The position numbers and the translations under genes were made by a program. DNA of 64,000 bases. It comes from Sinorhizobium chiapasense (GTDB lineage: Bacteria; Pseudomonadota; Alphaproteobacteria; Rhizobiales; Rhizobiaceae). Shown one piece after another: positions 16,467 through 25,702 of this stretch. Below the pieces are notes generated by a model, which did not search any database, was not told the DNA's origin, and worked only from the letters and a program-made list of their open reading frames with translations. The stretch spans positions 186,001 to 250,000 of the forward strand of contig NZ_CP133151.1 in assembly GCF_036488675.1 (NCBI RefSeq), read 5' to 3'. Each line of letters starts with the position of its first letter. The first letter of the stretch is position 1.

Positions 16467-18395
16467 ATGTCACGAGAGTTTCGAACCGATATCCAGGCCT
16501 TGCGGGGTTTGGCTGTCCTGCTGGTCGTCCTTTATCATGCCCGCATCGAGCCGTTCGGGTATCTTGGCGTCGATATTTTCTTCGTGATTTCGGGCTTTCT
16601 GATCACCGGCCTCATCAAGACGCAGCTTGAGCAATCACGCTTCAGCTTTTGGGATTTCTATTATCGGCGCGCGAAACGTCTGTTGCCGGCTGCCTATGTC
16701 GTCATTGCGCTTACAACGATCGCTGCGCCTTTCTTCCTGTCAGATATGGGCATGCAGGAGTTCCGAAATCAGGTCCTCGGAGCGCTCACATTGACCGGCA
16801 ATATTGTTCTCTGGTTTCAGTCGGACTATTTCGGCGGAGCCGCTGAAACGAAGCCCCTCCTGCATTTCTGGTCGCTCGCTGTCGAAGGGCAGTGTTACCT
16901 GCTGCTCCCTGCCTTCTTGGCCTTGACCCCCAAAAGATGGTGGCTCACGGGGGTTAGTTCACTCCTCGTTGCCAGCGCGGTGCTATGTTTCTATGTGGCC
17001 TTTCGTCACCCATCCGCTGCATTTTATCTTCTGCCGACCCGCTTTTGGGAAATGGCTATTGGTTCGCTCGGGGCGCTGCTTCCCGCCAGCTCTCGCGTGG
17101 CTGTCAAGGTTGCGATACTGCGCCTCCCGGCGCTAGCGCTTCTCCTCATTGTTCCCATTGCCCCTACTGGGCTTCAGAACCCGGTCATGGATGCCGCGTT
17201 GGTTTGCTTGGCAACCCTGATCCTCCTGCTTTCACCCAGCAGCAATAATGTGGCGGTTCGAGGCATGGCAAGGATCGGGGACATCTCGTACTCGCTCTAT
17301 CTGATCCATTGGCCCGTGCTCGTCTACGTGCGGTCTGCTTGGCTGGCAGAGCCTCCTGCGATTGCGATCTATACGGCAATTGCCTTCTCAGTTGTTGCGA
17401 GCTGGGCTCTTTACCGTTTCGTGGAGGAACCCTTCCGGCGGGGGGTGGTCACGTCGCATGTACGGCTGGCCCCCGGATTCGTTGCCGCATCGGTTCTTCT
17501 CGGCTTCGCACCCGCAGTCGACATTGCCGCAACCCAGAGCAAGAGTGACTTTTCTGAGATCCGGCGGATCAATTACGGCCTGGGAAGGGCATGTGATCTC
17601 ACACCTGGATCACCTCCTCATGGTGTCCCGGAGGCCTGTCAGACGACGAAAAGGCCCAAATTGCTGGTTTGGGGCGATTCATTTGCCATGGCACTGGTTC
17701 CCGGCTTGGCCAAGACAGTCGGAGAAGCCGGACTGGCTCAACTCACCATGAGCGGATGCCTCCCCGCCATTGGCGTTGCCGCCTTCTCCAAGCGGGCAGC
17801 GTCTCCCTATCCCCGCGCCTTCGGCGAGGATTGCATTCGCTTCAATGACAGTGTCTTGGCTATCCTGAAAAGTCGGCCGGAGATACGAACTGTCGTCATC
17901 TCAAGCCCATTTGACTCCCCTGTATCCAACGACTTCATGCTGCTTGAGAGGCGTGATGGTGCGTTCACGGAGGTTGAAACTTCGGAAGATGGAGCCGCCG
18001 AGGGTATCAAGGCTCTCGTCGAAGCCGTTCGCGCCTTGGGCAGGCGAGTGGTCGTTGTTGCTCCTCCGCCAGTCGCAAGCTTCGATATCGCCGATTGCCT
18101 TGAGCGAAAGGCAAGGGGAAGTGTTATGCTCGGGCGCCACAGTGATTGTAAGATATATGTCAGCGATTACCGCCGGATGCGATCCCGCACCCTCGAGCTC
18201 TTGGACCAAGTGGCCTCGAAAGCTGACGTAGAGGTTGTCTCTTACCGCGACTTTCTCTGCGACGACACTACATGCAAGACCGAGATCGACGGCAAATTCC
18301 TTTACCGAGACAGCGGTCATCTTTCCTATGAAGGCTCCGAAATTATCGCTCGAAAGGCGAGACTTGCAGAGAGGCTGATCAAAGCTGCTCGTTAG
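16467..18395 (+). CDS. Acyltransferase-3/SGNH membrane protein, copy 1
   Basis: The 642-residue protein has an N-terminal acyltransferase-3 domain (about 5-340, ten or so membrane helices; RTDIQALRGLAVLLVVLYHA, YLGVDIFFVISGFLITG) and a periplasmic SGNH domain (about 390-640) with GDS in LVWGDSFAMALV and the DxxH pair in DSGHLSYEGSEII. Such OafA-like enzymes O-acylate surface polysaccharides or, by analogy with NodX/NolL, Nod factors. It is about 85-90 percent identical to copy 2 by eye. One odd change is VEGQCYLLLP where copy 2 and the family have VEEQ(Y/F)Y. It lies behind a nod box and the nodAB relics. Confidence 0.9.
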   Translation: MSREFRTDIQALRGLAVLLVVLYHARIEPFGYLGVDIFFVISGFLITGLIKTQLEQSRFSFWDFYYRRAKRLLPAAYVVIALTTIAAPFFLSDMGMQEFRNQVLGALTLTGNIVLWFQSDYFGGAAETKPLLHFWSLAVEGQCYLLLPAFLALTPKRWWLTGVSSLLVASAVLCFYVAFRHPSAAFYLLPTRFWEMAIGSLGALLPASSRVAVKVAILRLPALALLLIVPIAPTGLQNPVMDAALVCLATLILLLSPSSNNVAVRGMARIGDISYSLYLIHWPVLVYVRSAWLAEPPAIAIYTAIAFSVVASWALYRFVEEPFRRGVVTSHVRLAPGFVAASVLLGFAPAVDIAATQSKSDFSEIRRINYGLGRACDLTPGSPPHGVPEACQTTKRPKLLVWGDSFAMALVPGLAKTVGEAGLAQLTMSGCLPAIGVAAFSKRAASPYPRAFGEDCIRFNDSVLAILKSRPEIRTVVISSPFDSPVSNDFMLLERRDGAFTEVETSEDGAAEGIKALVEAVRALGRRVVVVAPPPVASFDIADCLERKARGSVMLGRHSDCKIYVSDYRRMRSRTLELLDQVASKADVEVVSYRDFLCDDTTCKTEIDGKFLYRDSGHLSYEGSEIIARKARLAERLIKAAR

Positions 18396-19016
18396 AGCGT
18401 TTTCGACGTGGATCCAGTTCACCTTTCGAAGCGCAGCTGATTTCTTGGGTTAGAGTCGAACCGCCCGTGAACATACCCAAGAACTGCGGTATCCGGCAAA
18501 ATGCCTTGCCGTTACCGCACAATGGCTGAAGGACCTCTTGCGGATGCATGCGGTGGCGCTGTCCTGTGGCGTGATAAAAAGCTCCCTCTGCTTTTTGACC
18601 TAAGTCTTCGCCACAGGCACCCAGCGATCGTAAACCGGCATGCCAAGCCGATAGGTAGTCGTGGCAGTGATTGTTGCTCCAGCGAATGCGGTCCGAAGCA
18701 CCGGATGCAGCCGATCGAGCCTTCTGGCGAACGCGTTACGAGGACGAACGCTCCGATCGCATCTGGGCCAGGTTGCTGCGGATTGCGCCGCGGCAAGTAT
18801 TTGCCCCTGTCCGGAGCGTCTCGCGCGACAGGCTCATGACATCAAGGCGTATTCAAGGAACTCGATCGCCTTGTGATTCCGAGAAACTCGAATCCGAGAA
18901 ATCCAGCACGTATCCGCCCCTCGAGCGAAGTCGACGAAGTCAGTCAAACAGGCGCAGGTCAATGGATCGTGACGAGCTAGTCTAATGGACTTTTCTCCCC
19001 ACAGGGTCGCCTTGTG
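18396..19016. other. Intergenic stretch
   Basis: About 620 bases after the first acyltransferase with no recognisable gene. A frame at 18671-18985 has arginine-rich, low-similarity sequence and is not supported. Confidence 0.4.
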
Positions 19017-20056
19017 CTATTTGTTTATTGTTTCTTGGAGAGCCGCGAGTTTCTCAAGTATTTCGTCGAGGGGTGGCGGGCTCTCATCGAACATCATGAG
19101 GGCCATTGCCCTGTAGTCGGCGCGGAGATCCTTGATCCGCCTTTCGTCCGGCAAGAGCCGTAGCGCGCCTGGACGGGCGGTGTCGTAACTGGCCCAGCCG
19201 GAACGAAAGAAGGTTGCCTTGTGCTTGGCGACCTGAGCGAGAAGCTCGAAATCGGTGGCGGCGGCTTTGCCCTCGTCCGTGCCGAGGAGCATCGCGAGAT
19301 CGTAGTAGTGTCGCGAAAAATATTGCGGCGTCGGAGACTCGGCGGGGCGATGTGCCTCCGCATGCAATGCGGTCGCCTTCTCCCAGAAGGTGCGGCGGGC
19401 GGAGAGGACGGTGACGGTGCTCTCAGGCTCCTCAAAGAAGTAGGGATAGTCCTCCGCCGCATATGGGCGAATGATCCTCTGTTCAGTGGGCCATGGATCG
19501 CCGCGCGCGCCGAGTTCGAGCTTCACCCGTGGGGTGATGTAGGCCATGCCTTCATATTCGGAGGTAGGTAGCACGGTCGGATAGTGGAAGTTCACCGTCT
19601 GCGCGTCGCTGGCGTCGATTTCCAACGACCATTCGCCTTTGGTCGGCTCGCCGAGTTGCTCGACGATGGCGAATCGAAGAGCCGGAAGCAGCTTCTCCGC
19701 AATATGCTTCTCGACATCGCTCACCAGGGCTTCAATAAGTTTGTTCGCCTGCTTCTTGCTGATGCCTTCCTTCTCGGGATCGCGGTCGCCCGTGTAGCCG
19801 AGATCCGCTCGATCGAAAGACAGGTATCGATATCTTCGGAAAAGCGACGGATTGCGCCGAACGCCTTGGAAAGGGACGTGCCACCTTTGAAGACAAGGGT
19901 GGCGGTATCCTTCTCAGGCAGGCCGAAAAGCCGCTTCAACGTCCAGCAGACCCAGAAGTCCTTTTCGATGATCGTATTGGCGACTCCTCGGCCAGCGCCT
20001 GTTTCGCCAAAGAGGGCTGCCCGATCCCCGGCTGGAAGAAGAGCTACCTTATCCAT
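19017..20056 (-). pseudogene. AbiEii/AbiGii-type nucleotidyltransferase toxin, frameshifted
   Basis: The N-terminal part starts at ATG 20056 and holds the nucleotidyltransferase core ([20 protein letters not shown], then DID). Near 19825 the frame goes wrong; the continuation in another frame reads [38 protein letters not shown] and on to a stop at 19017. AbiEii-type toxins transfer nucleotides onto tRNA or other targets and pair with an AbiEi-type antitoxin, which is present immediately upstream with an 8-base overlap. The frameshift probably inactivates the toxin unless it is a sequencing error. Confidence 0.78.
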
Positions 20057-20678
20057 CGATCTCACCCGACGCTGCATTGGCGATCGAAACAAGGGTCGGC
20101 CGCATCCAGGCGGGAGCTTGGACCGCAGTCGATGCGAGCTTCTTCTTGTCGCTGACCGAAAGACGACGGGCCGCGATCTGCGCAACATCGCGGGCACGTA
20201 CCGCCCCCACGTGACGAAGGGCCTGTACGACTGTGCCGGCCGCGCTACCCGGAGCGATCAGATGCTTGGGCGAGGCGTGACGCAGATCGACCACGCGCTT
20301 GCCCAGTACGACACGGCGGGAGGGGCCATCGGTCAGATAGATGCTCTTTGCCGGAACCTGAGTGGAAAGACCGAGCGCGTTCGCTGCACGCGCACCCGCG
20401 ATCTGCACATGGGATCCAGTCTCCCGCGCCAATGCTTGCGCGACATCGTCGGGAGTCGGCGAAAGGGGACCAAGTTGCGGATGGACCTTCGGGAAGTCGT
20501 ACAGGCCTCGCGCTAGGCGCCGAAGCTTTCCAGCCTTGACCAGTCGGGAGAGCGCCTGGTCGACCGCCGCGCGTTCAGCCACATCCAGGAAGTCGCTAGG
20601 CGTGAAAACCCCACCACGCCCGCGTGCACGGGCGCGCGTCATGATCTGATCCGGTACTGAGGTCGCAGTGGTTTTCAT
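20049..20678 (-). CDS. AbiEi-like antitoxin (DUF6088-type)
   Basis: The 209-residue protein has an N-terminal winged helix (about 10-60: [39 protein letters not shown]) and a C-terminal domain typical of AbiEi-type antitoxins ([35 protein letters not shown]). These repress their own operon and neutralise the toxin. It overlaps the toxin start by 8 bases, the normal arrangement. It appears intact although the toxin is frameshifted. Confidence 0.82.
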   Translation of the reverse strand: MKTTATSVPDQIMTRARARGRGGVFTPSDFLDVAERAAVDQALSRLVKAGKLRRLARGLYDFPKVHPQLGPLSPTPDDVAQALARETGSHVQIAGARAANALGLSTQVPAKSIYLTDGPSRRVVLGKRVVDLRHASPKHLIAPGSAAGTVVQALRHVGAVRARDVAQIAARRLSVSDKKKLASTAVQAPAWMRPTLVSIANAASGEIDG

Positions 20679-20681
20679 ATG

Positions 20682-20996
20682 TCAGAAAATAGCCCACATT
20701 TTTCTGACATTCAAGGTCGGAGTGTTGCGCGATCTGAAGCGAGCGAGAACCTTCGCTCTGGCTTGTTTGGAACGCATCGAAAATCTATCCAGAGACATAC
20801 CCCGCTGCCCAAACCGACGATAAAGCCAATTGTCGAGGAAGTATGGTTTTACATGGCGATCAAGATCGCTCGCCAAGCCCGAGGAAAGAAGTTTTTCGAC
20901 CCGCGCGCCAATTGCCGGAAACATGAATTTCAGAAAAGGCAGCGTCTCGGGATCTGGCAGAAAGCGCTCCTTACCATCCAGGATCGCCTGTCGCAT
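20682..20996 (-). CDS. Hypothetical protein (doubtful)
   Basis: This 104-residue frame starts at ATG 20996. The middle (PFLKFMFPAIGARVEKLLSS, YFLDNWLYRRFGQRGMSL) looks protein-like, but the end runs into the upstream region of the antitoxin gene, so it may be the rest of a truncated gene. I do not recognise it. Confidence 0.3.
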   Translation of the reverse strand: MRQAILDGKERFLPDPETLPFLKFMFPAIGARVEKLLSSGLASDLDRHVKPYFLDNWLYRRFGQRGMSLDRFSMRSKQARAKVLARFRSRNTPTLNVRKMWAIF

Positions 20997-21109
20997 GACC
21001 TGTGATCGTTTCGCCCATTTTCCTTTTTTCCTGGGCTTTTATCAGATCATCGCATTCGTCTTCTCGAAGAGCAAAGCCATAGTCAGCGCGTGTTCCGGGT
21101 ATGCGAGCG

Positions 21110-21157
21110 ATCCAGCGCCTGGATGCAGGTCATCCAAACAATCGATTTTACGAATTA
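21110..21157 (+). promoter_or_regulatory. nod box (rightward)
   Basis: It starts ATCCAGCGCCTGGATG and continues ATCCAAACAATCGATTTTAC, an essentially perfect nod box. ATGCTTCAT lies downstream at the same spacing as ATGTTGCAT at the leftward boxes. The second acyltransferase starts 235 bases later. Confidence 0.95.
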
Positions 21158-21391
21158 CCGGACATGCTTCATTAGAAGAACATCAATTGACGAAAACCAA
21201 GCACACAACACCTGCTGCCGACGACTTTCTTCGTCATTGGCGAGGAGACGGACAACGGGCGCCGAAACCAATCCAGCGAATGATTCCAGACGGCGCCATT
21301 TTCCACTTCGTTCCTGCAGACAGCTGTGGCTGACAACGTGCCCCCAGTCCTCAGTTCATCCACTTAAATCGAGAATTTCATCAGGTCTTCC

Positions 21392-23332
21392 ATGCCGAGA
21401 GAATTTCGAAGTGATATCCAGGCCTTGCGTGGTTTGGCTGTACTGCTGGTTGTCCTTTATCATGCCCGTGTCGAGCCGTTCGCAGCGGGTTATCTTGGCG
21501 TTGATATTTTCTTCGTGATTTCAGGCTTTCTGATCACCGGCCTCATCAAGACGCAGCTTGAGCAATCACGCTTCAGCTTTTGGGATTTCTATTATCGGCG
21601 CGCGAAACGTCTGTTGCCGGCTGCCTATGTCGTCATTGCACTTACAACGATCGCTGCGCCCTTCTTCCTGTCAGATGTCGGCCTGCGGGAGTTTCGTACT
21701 CAGGTCCTCGGGGCGCTTACATTTACCGCCGGTATCGTTTTCTGGTTTCAGTCGGACTATTTCGGCGGAGCCGCCGAAACGAAGCCCCTCCTGCATTTCT
21801 GGTCGCTCGCTGTCGAAGAACAGTATTATTTGCTGCTTCCCGCCTTCTTGGCTTTGACTCCCAAGCGATGGTGGCTCACGGGAGTTAGTTCGCTCCTCAT
21901 TGCCAGCGTCGTGCTATGTCTTTACGTGGCTTCTCGTGACCCATCCGCTGCATTTTATCTTCTGCCGACCCGCTTTTGGGAAATGGCCATTGGTTCGCTC
22001 GGGGCTTTGCTTCCCGCCAGCTCTCGCGTGGCTGTCAAGGTTTCGATACTGCGCCTCCCGGCGCTCGCGCTTCTCCTTGTTATTCCCGTTGCCCCTGTTG
22101 GTTCCCAGCACCCTGGCGTCGATGCCGCTTTGGTTTGCTGGGCAACCCTGATCCTCCTGCTTGCACCCAGCAGGAATAATGTGGCAGTCCGAGGCATGGC
22201 GAGGATTGGGGACATCTCGTACTCGCTCTATCTGATCCATTGGCCCGTGCTCGTCTATGTGAGGGCTGTTTGGCTGGCAGAGCCGCCTGCGCTTGCGATC
22301 TATGCGGCAGTTGCCTTCTCTTTTGTTGCGAGCTTGGCTCTTCACCGTTTCGTGGAGGAGCCGTTCCGGCAGGGGGTCGTCACGTCTCGCAGGAAGATGG
22401 CCTCAGGCCTGCTCGCCGTATCGGTTATTCTCGGCTTCGCACCCTCAGTCGCCATTGCCGAAACCCAAAGTATGGTCGAGTTTTCTGAGATCCGACGCAT
22501 CAATTACGGCCTGGGAAGCGCATGTGTTTTCAGTCCCGGAGCGCCTCCTCAGGGTATCCCGAAGGACTGCCAGACGACGGACAGACCACGATTGCTGGTC
22601 TGGGGCGATTCATTTGCGATGGCACTGGTTCCCGGCTTGGCCAAGACAGTCGGAGAAGCCGGACTGGCTCAGCTCACCATGAGCGCATGCCTCCCCGCCA
22701 TTGGCGTTGCTGCCTTCTCGAAGAGCTCAACAACTACTCCTTATTACCCCCGTGCCTTTGGCAAGGACTGTATTCGCTTCAATGACAGTGTTCTGGACAT
22801 CCTGAAAAATCGCCCCGAGGTGAGCACCGTTGTCATTTCAAGCCCATTTGCCACCGCCGTATCGAAGGACTTCATGCTGCTCAAGAGGAGTAATGATACT
22901 TTCACGGAGGTTGAAGCTTCGGTAGATGGAGCCGCCGAGGGCATCAAGTCTCTCGTTGAAGCTGTTCGCGCCCTGGGCAGGCGAGTGGTGATTGTTGCGC
23001 CTCCGCCAGTCGCAAGTTTCGATATCGCCGATTGCCTTGAGCGAAAGGCAAGAGGGAGTGTTATGCTCGGGCTCTACAGTGATTGTAAGATACATGTCAG
23101 CGATTACCGCCGAATGCGATCGCGCACTCTTGAGCTCTTGAATCAAGTGGCCTCGAAGGCTGACGTAGAGGTTGTCTCTTACCACGACTTTCTCTGCGAC
23201 GACATCACATGCAAGACCGAGATCGACGGCAAATTCCTTTACCGAGACAGCGGTCACCTTTCCTATGAAGGGTCAGAGATTATCGCTGGAAAGACGAGGC
23301 TTGCTGAGACGCTGATCAGGGCTGCTCGTTAG
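21392..23332 (+). CDS. Acyltransferase-3/SGNH membrane protein, copy 2 (nod-box driven)
   Basis: This 646-residue protein has the same two-domain plan as copy 1: a multi-pass acyltransferase-3 domain with the conserved LYHARVEP histidine and SLAVEEQYYLLLPAFLAL, then a periplasmic SGNH domain with LVWGDSFAM and DSGHLSYEG. All family motifs look intact, so this is the likely working copy. The nod box 235 bases upstream predicts induction by NodD and flavonoids. A role in O-acylating a Nod factor or a surface glycan during nodulation is inference; the known Nod factor acetyltransferases NodX and NolL are shorter and lack the SGNH part. Confidence 0.92.
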   Translation: MPREFRSDIQALRGLAVLLVVLYHARVEPFAAGYLGVDIFFVISGFLITGLIKTQLEQSRFSFWDFYYRRAKRLLPAAYVVIALTTIAAPFFLSDVGLREFRTQVLGALTFTAGIVFWFQSDYFGGAAETKPLLHFWSLAVEEQYYLLLPAFLALTPKRWWLTGVSSLLIASVVLCLYVASRDPSAAFYLLPTRFWEMAIGSLGALLPASSRVAVKVSILRLPALALLLVIPVAPVGSQHPGVDAALVCWATLILLLAPSRNNVAVRGMARIGDISYSLYLIHWPVLVYVRAVWLAEPPALAIYAAVAFSFVASLALHRFVEEPFRQGVVTSRRKMASGLLAVSVILGFAPSVAIAETQSMVEFSEIRRINYGLGSACVFSPGAPPQGIPKDCQTTDRPRLLVWGDSFAMALVPGLAKTVGEAGLAQLTMSACLPAIGVAAFSKSSTTTPYYPRAFGKDCIRFNDSVLDILKNRPEVSTVVISSPFATAVSKDFMLLKRSNDTFTEVEASVDGAAEGIKSLVEAVRALGRRVVIVAPPPVASFDIADCLERKARGSVMLGLYSDCKIHVSDYRRMRSRTLELLNQVASKADVEVVSYHDFLCDDITCKTEIDGKFLYRDSGHLSYEGSEIIAGKTRLAETLIRAAR

Positions 23333-23418
23333 AGCATGATCCACAAATGGGTTCGAAGCATCCAGCTCGTGATCCGGCCCGGTGCTCGTCCTCTTGTTTG
23401 CGTTGACGTCTTTGGAAG

Positions 23419-24408
23419 TCAGAACGAGCCCTTGAGCCCGAAGGAGATCGAGATCGCCTCGAAATTCGCCCCGCCTCATCCTTCGTCCACGGGAGGCGGG
23501 TTCCGTCCAACAGGTCCCGTATTTCCATTTTGCCGCGGTTGTGAAACACGCGCTCGAACGAACCGGACAGATAAAGCGAAGCACCTGGCGTCAATGCGGA
23601 ATTTACCGCAACCGTGGCGCCGATCGCCGGCGCCGGATCCATATCGTCAGATAACGCCGGGCCGCCGAAGTGGTCGTCGATGTCCCTGATACCCAAGCTC
23701 AAGCCGCCCTGAATGCCGCCGCGGATCCTGAGATCGCCGATGGCCTGATGGCCGCTCAGGCCGATGAAGCTAACCGGAACCTTTTGCCGATAGCTGTTTC
23801 TAATTCCCGGTCTGCCCATACAACGGGCTGATCGCGGAAGCCATCCTCGCTCGAATGGGTGCCCGATCCGCCATAGGCTGTCCACTGAACGTCAGTGTGG
23901 CGCAAACCGGCGCCGATCGTGATACTGCTGGTCTCATTGCTGTAGATGATCCGATCCAATTCGATTGCTCCGGCGACATAATGATCGGTGTTGGGGCGGG
24001 TTGAGCGATCGCTCCAGTCATCGTGCCCAGGACTCAGCCAGTCGGTGTCGACCATATGACCGGTGCCGAAGTTGACGCTGCCCTTCACGCTCCGGTCGTC
24101 GTCGATCTGCGCGTCTGCACCGGCGGTGAAAAGGGTGATCCCCTTGCTCTCCCAGTTCAGCTGACTGCACTTGTGGCCCTTTGCGCTCCCCAACCCGAGT
24201 TTGTGCACGACTGTGCGCCGTTGTAGACAAATTCCTGGGCCTTGATGTTAGTAAGGCCGATTCCGCCGAAAGCGATGAAAGTGCCATTGTCGGAGGAAAA
24301 CAGAACGTCGTGTGCGGCAGCGATTGACGGAGTGGCCACCAAAAAATAGGAATTGACTGCGGATCCGGCGATGACGCGCTTGATCAGCTGACCACGTGTT
24401 TCGTCCAC
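23419..24408 (-). pseudogene. Omptin-family outer-membrane protease, frameshifted
   Basis: Three frames must be joined. The first (from about 24408) gives a signal-like N-terminus (VIAGSAVNSYFLVATPSIAA) and FIAFGGIGLTNIKAQEFVYN. The second (24208 on) gives LNWESKGITLFTAGADAQID and GHMVDTDWLSPGHDDWSDRS. The third (about 23850 on) gives VPVSFIGLSGH, GGLSLGIRDIDDHF and DDMDPAPAIGA. After another shift near 23470 the end reads ANFEAISISFGLKGSF with a C-terminal Phe. Omptin Asp pair VDTD and the Asp-His pair DDH are all present, so the gene was once a full protease. The frames make it a pseudogene unless sequencing is at fault. A nod box lies 430 bases upstream. Confidence 0.8.
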
Positions 24409-24736
24409 CGCCTCCGTGTCGAGCCTGAGCTTCCACGCCTCTGACGCTCTTGTGGGGCATTAGACTTGCGCTCAGCGCACGCCACCGCCGTTGATGGAAC
24501 CGCTTCGCGCTGCCGCCGAGCGGCAGCCCGCGTCAAGCCGTCCGGCGACTGCACGTACGTTTGGCGCATGTCGTTGTCCTTTGCTGAAGAGCGATCGAAT
24601 TGTCAGCACGAGGCAGACACGCCGCGCGGATATCTTTGCCGAAACAGCGACCGCACGAGCGCATTGCCTGCGAGCGCGCTGGAAAGCTGCGCCTGATCGC
24701 GCTCGCCTCCTCGGCGATTTTACCTGAAAAGCAGTA

Positions 24737-24811
24737 CCCAGGGACACGTCTGGGAGGTGTCCTGACACCGGTTCTGAGGGGGCTCGGCGTGTAGGTCGAC
24801 GTGTCCCTGGG
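24737..24811. repeat. 14-base inverted repeat with 47-base spacer
   Basis: CCCAGGGACACGTC at 24737-24750 is the exact complement of GACGTGTCCCTGGG at 24798-24811. A smaller hairpin, GGTGTC-CT-GACACC, lies inside. It is just downstream of the leftward nod box, so it would fold in the transcript leader. Confidence 0.6.
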
Positions 24812-24838
24812 CATGTACCCTAATGCAACATCCCGTAC

Positions 24839-24885
24839 GAACCGCAAAATCGATTTCTTGGATGGCGCCGATCCACCCTACGGAT
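24839..24885 (-). promoter_or_regulatory. nod box (leftward)
   Basis: On the minus strand it starts ATCCGTAGGGTGGATC and continues ATCCAAGAAATCGATTTTGC. A 19-base stretch next to it (24820-24838) is identical to that beside the box at 15295-15341. The omptin relic is the first recognisable gene downstream. Confidence 0.82.
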
Positions 24886-25591
24886 GAATGAAGACATGTG
24901 TGGGCCGAGGCGAGAGGTTCGGTAATGTCTGCGTCACAGTAGTCGTAGCCAACTGTCCGACGAGCCGTCGTCCTTCACCTCGGGCGGGATACTGGCCGAC
25001 CAGCTCCCCTGGTTGTCCGGGTTTATAAGTGACCCTATGTATGCATACCCCACCGCTCCTATGACGGCTAACATGTTCTCCAGCGAACAATGGCATGAAA
25101 TCCTGCGAACGGCTCGACGGCACTCGGATTCTTCAAGGGCCGCCTCCCACTGTCTGGCTCTCCTCCGGTACGGACGGGACGAATTACAGCCTCGTCAACC
25201 GTGTCGTGACGGCGGGCGGCAGGACGTACGACTAGACAGTGCGGCTCAAGGTGAGGGCGAAGTAGTTAACCGGCCTTCTTCAACCCGGCAGCCTTTCTAA
25301 GGTCGTCGTTCATCCGGGTTTGCCAGCCTTTGCCGCATGCTTCCGCCCATGCTGTCGGACGCTGAGCGTATACCGGCTGCCCGTACACATTGAGCTGCGG
25401 GGCGGCTACAGTGGCGCTGATGGCGATGGCTCCAGCTTCATACGGGTGCGGGAGACGACAAAGCGCACGCACTGCCGGTTACACGCGTTGTTAGAACTTC
25501 GACAACTGTCGGACATAGCACAAGGCGCTATGAATGCCATCCAATTGATCTGCAACAATGCTCCCATTCGGCACGATGCTTGCTTGCCTCT

Positions 25592-25621
25592 CCGCTAACG
25601 CGGTGGTCACCGCGTTAGCGG
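25592..25621. repeat. Near-perfect 30-base palindrome
   Basis: CCGCTAACGCGGTG and CACCGCGTTAGCGG are exact complements around a central GT. It lies 80 bases before the OmpW-like gene and could be a regulatory site or an insertion scar. Confidence 0.6.
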
Positions 25622-25702
25622 ATGTAAACCCCCTCGCTAGCTGTACCGGTGTGAGGGACTCAGGAAAGGCGAGAACCACGAATCTCGGTCGAAGGAGGAA
25701 AA

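Larger units (their letters stand above)
24409..25702. other. Long stretch with nod box and large inverted repeats
   Basis: It contains a nod box (24839-24885), an inverted repeat (24737-24811), a palindrome (25592-25621) and no firm gene. A minus-strand frame at 25266-25472 (AAPQLNVYGQPVYAQRPTAW) could be a short secreted protein whose signal is frameshifted. Confidence 0.45.

Noticed and set aside
23273-23584. Separate gene after acyltransferase copy 2 on the minus strand
   Set aside because: It is a wrong-frame reading through the end of the omptin relic and the acyltransferase end.
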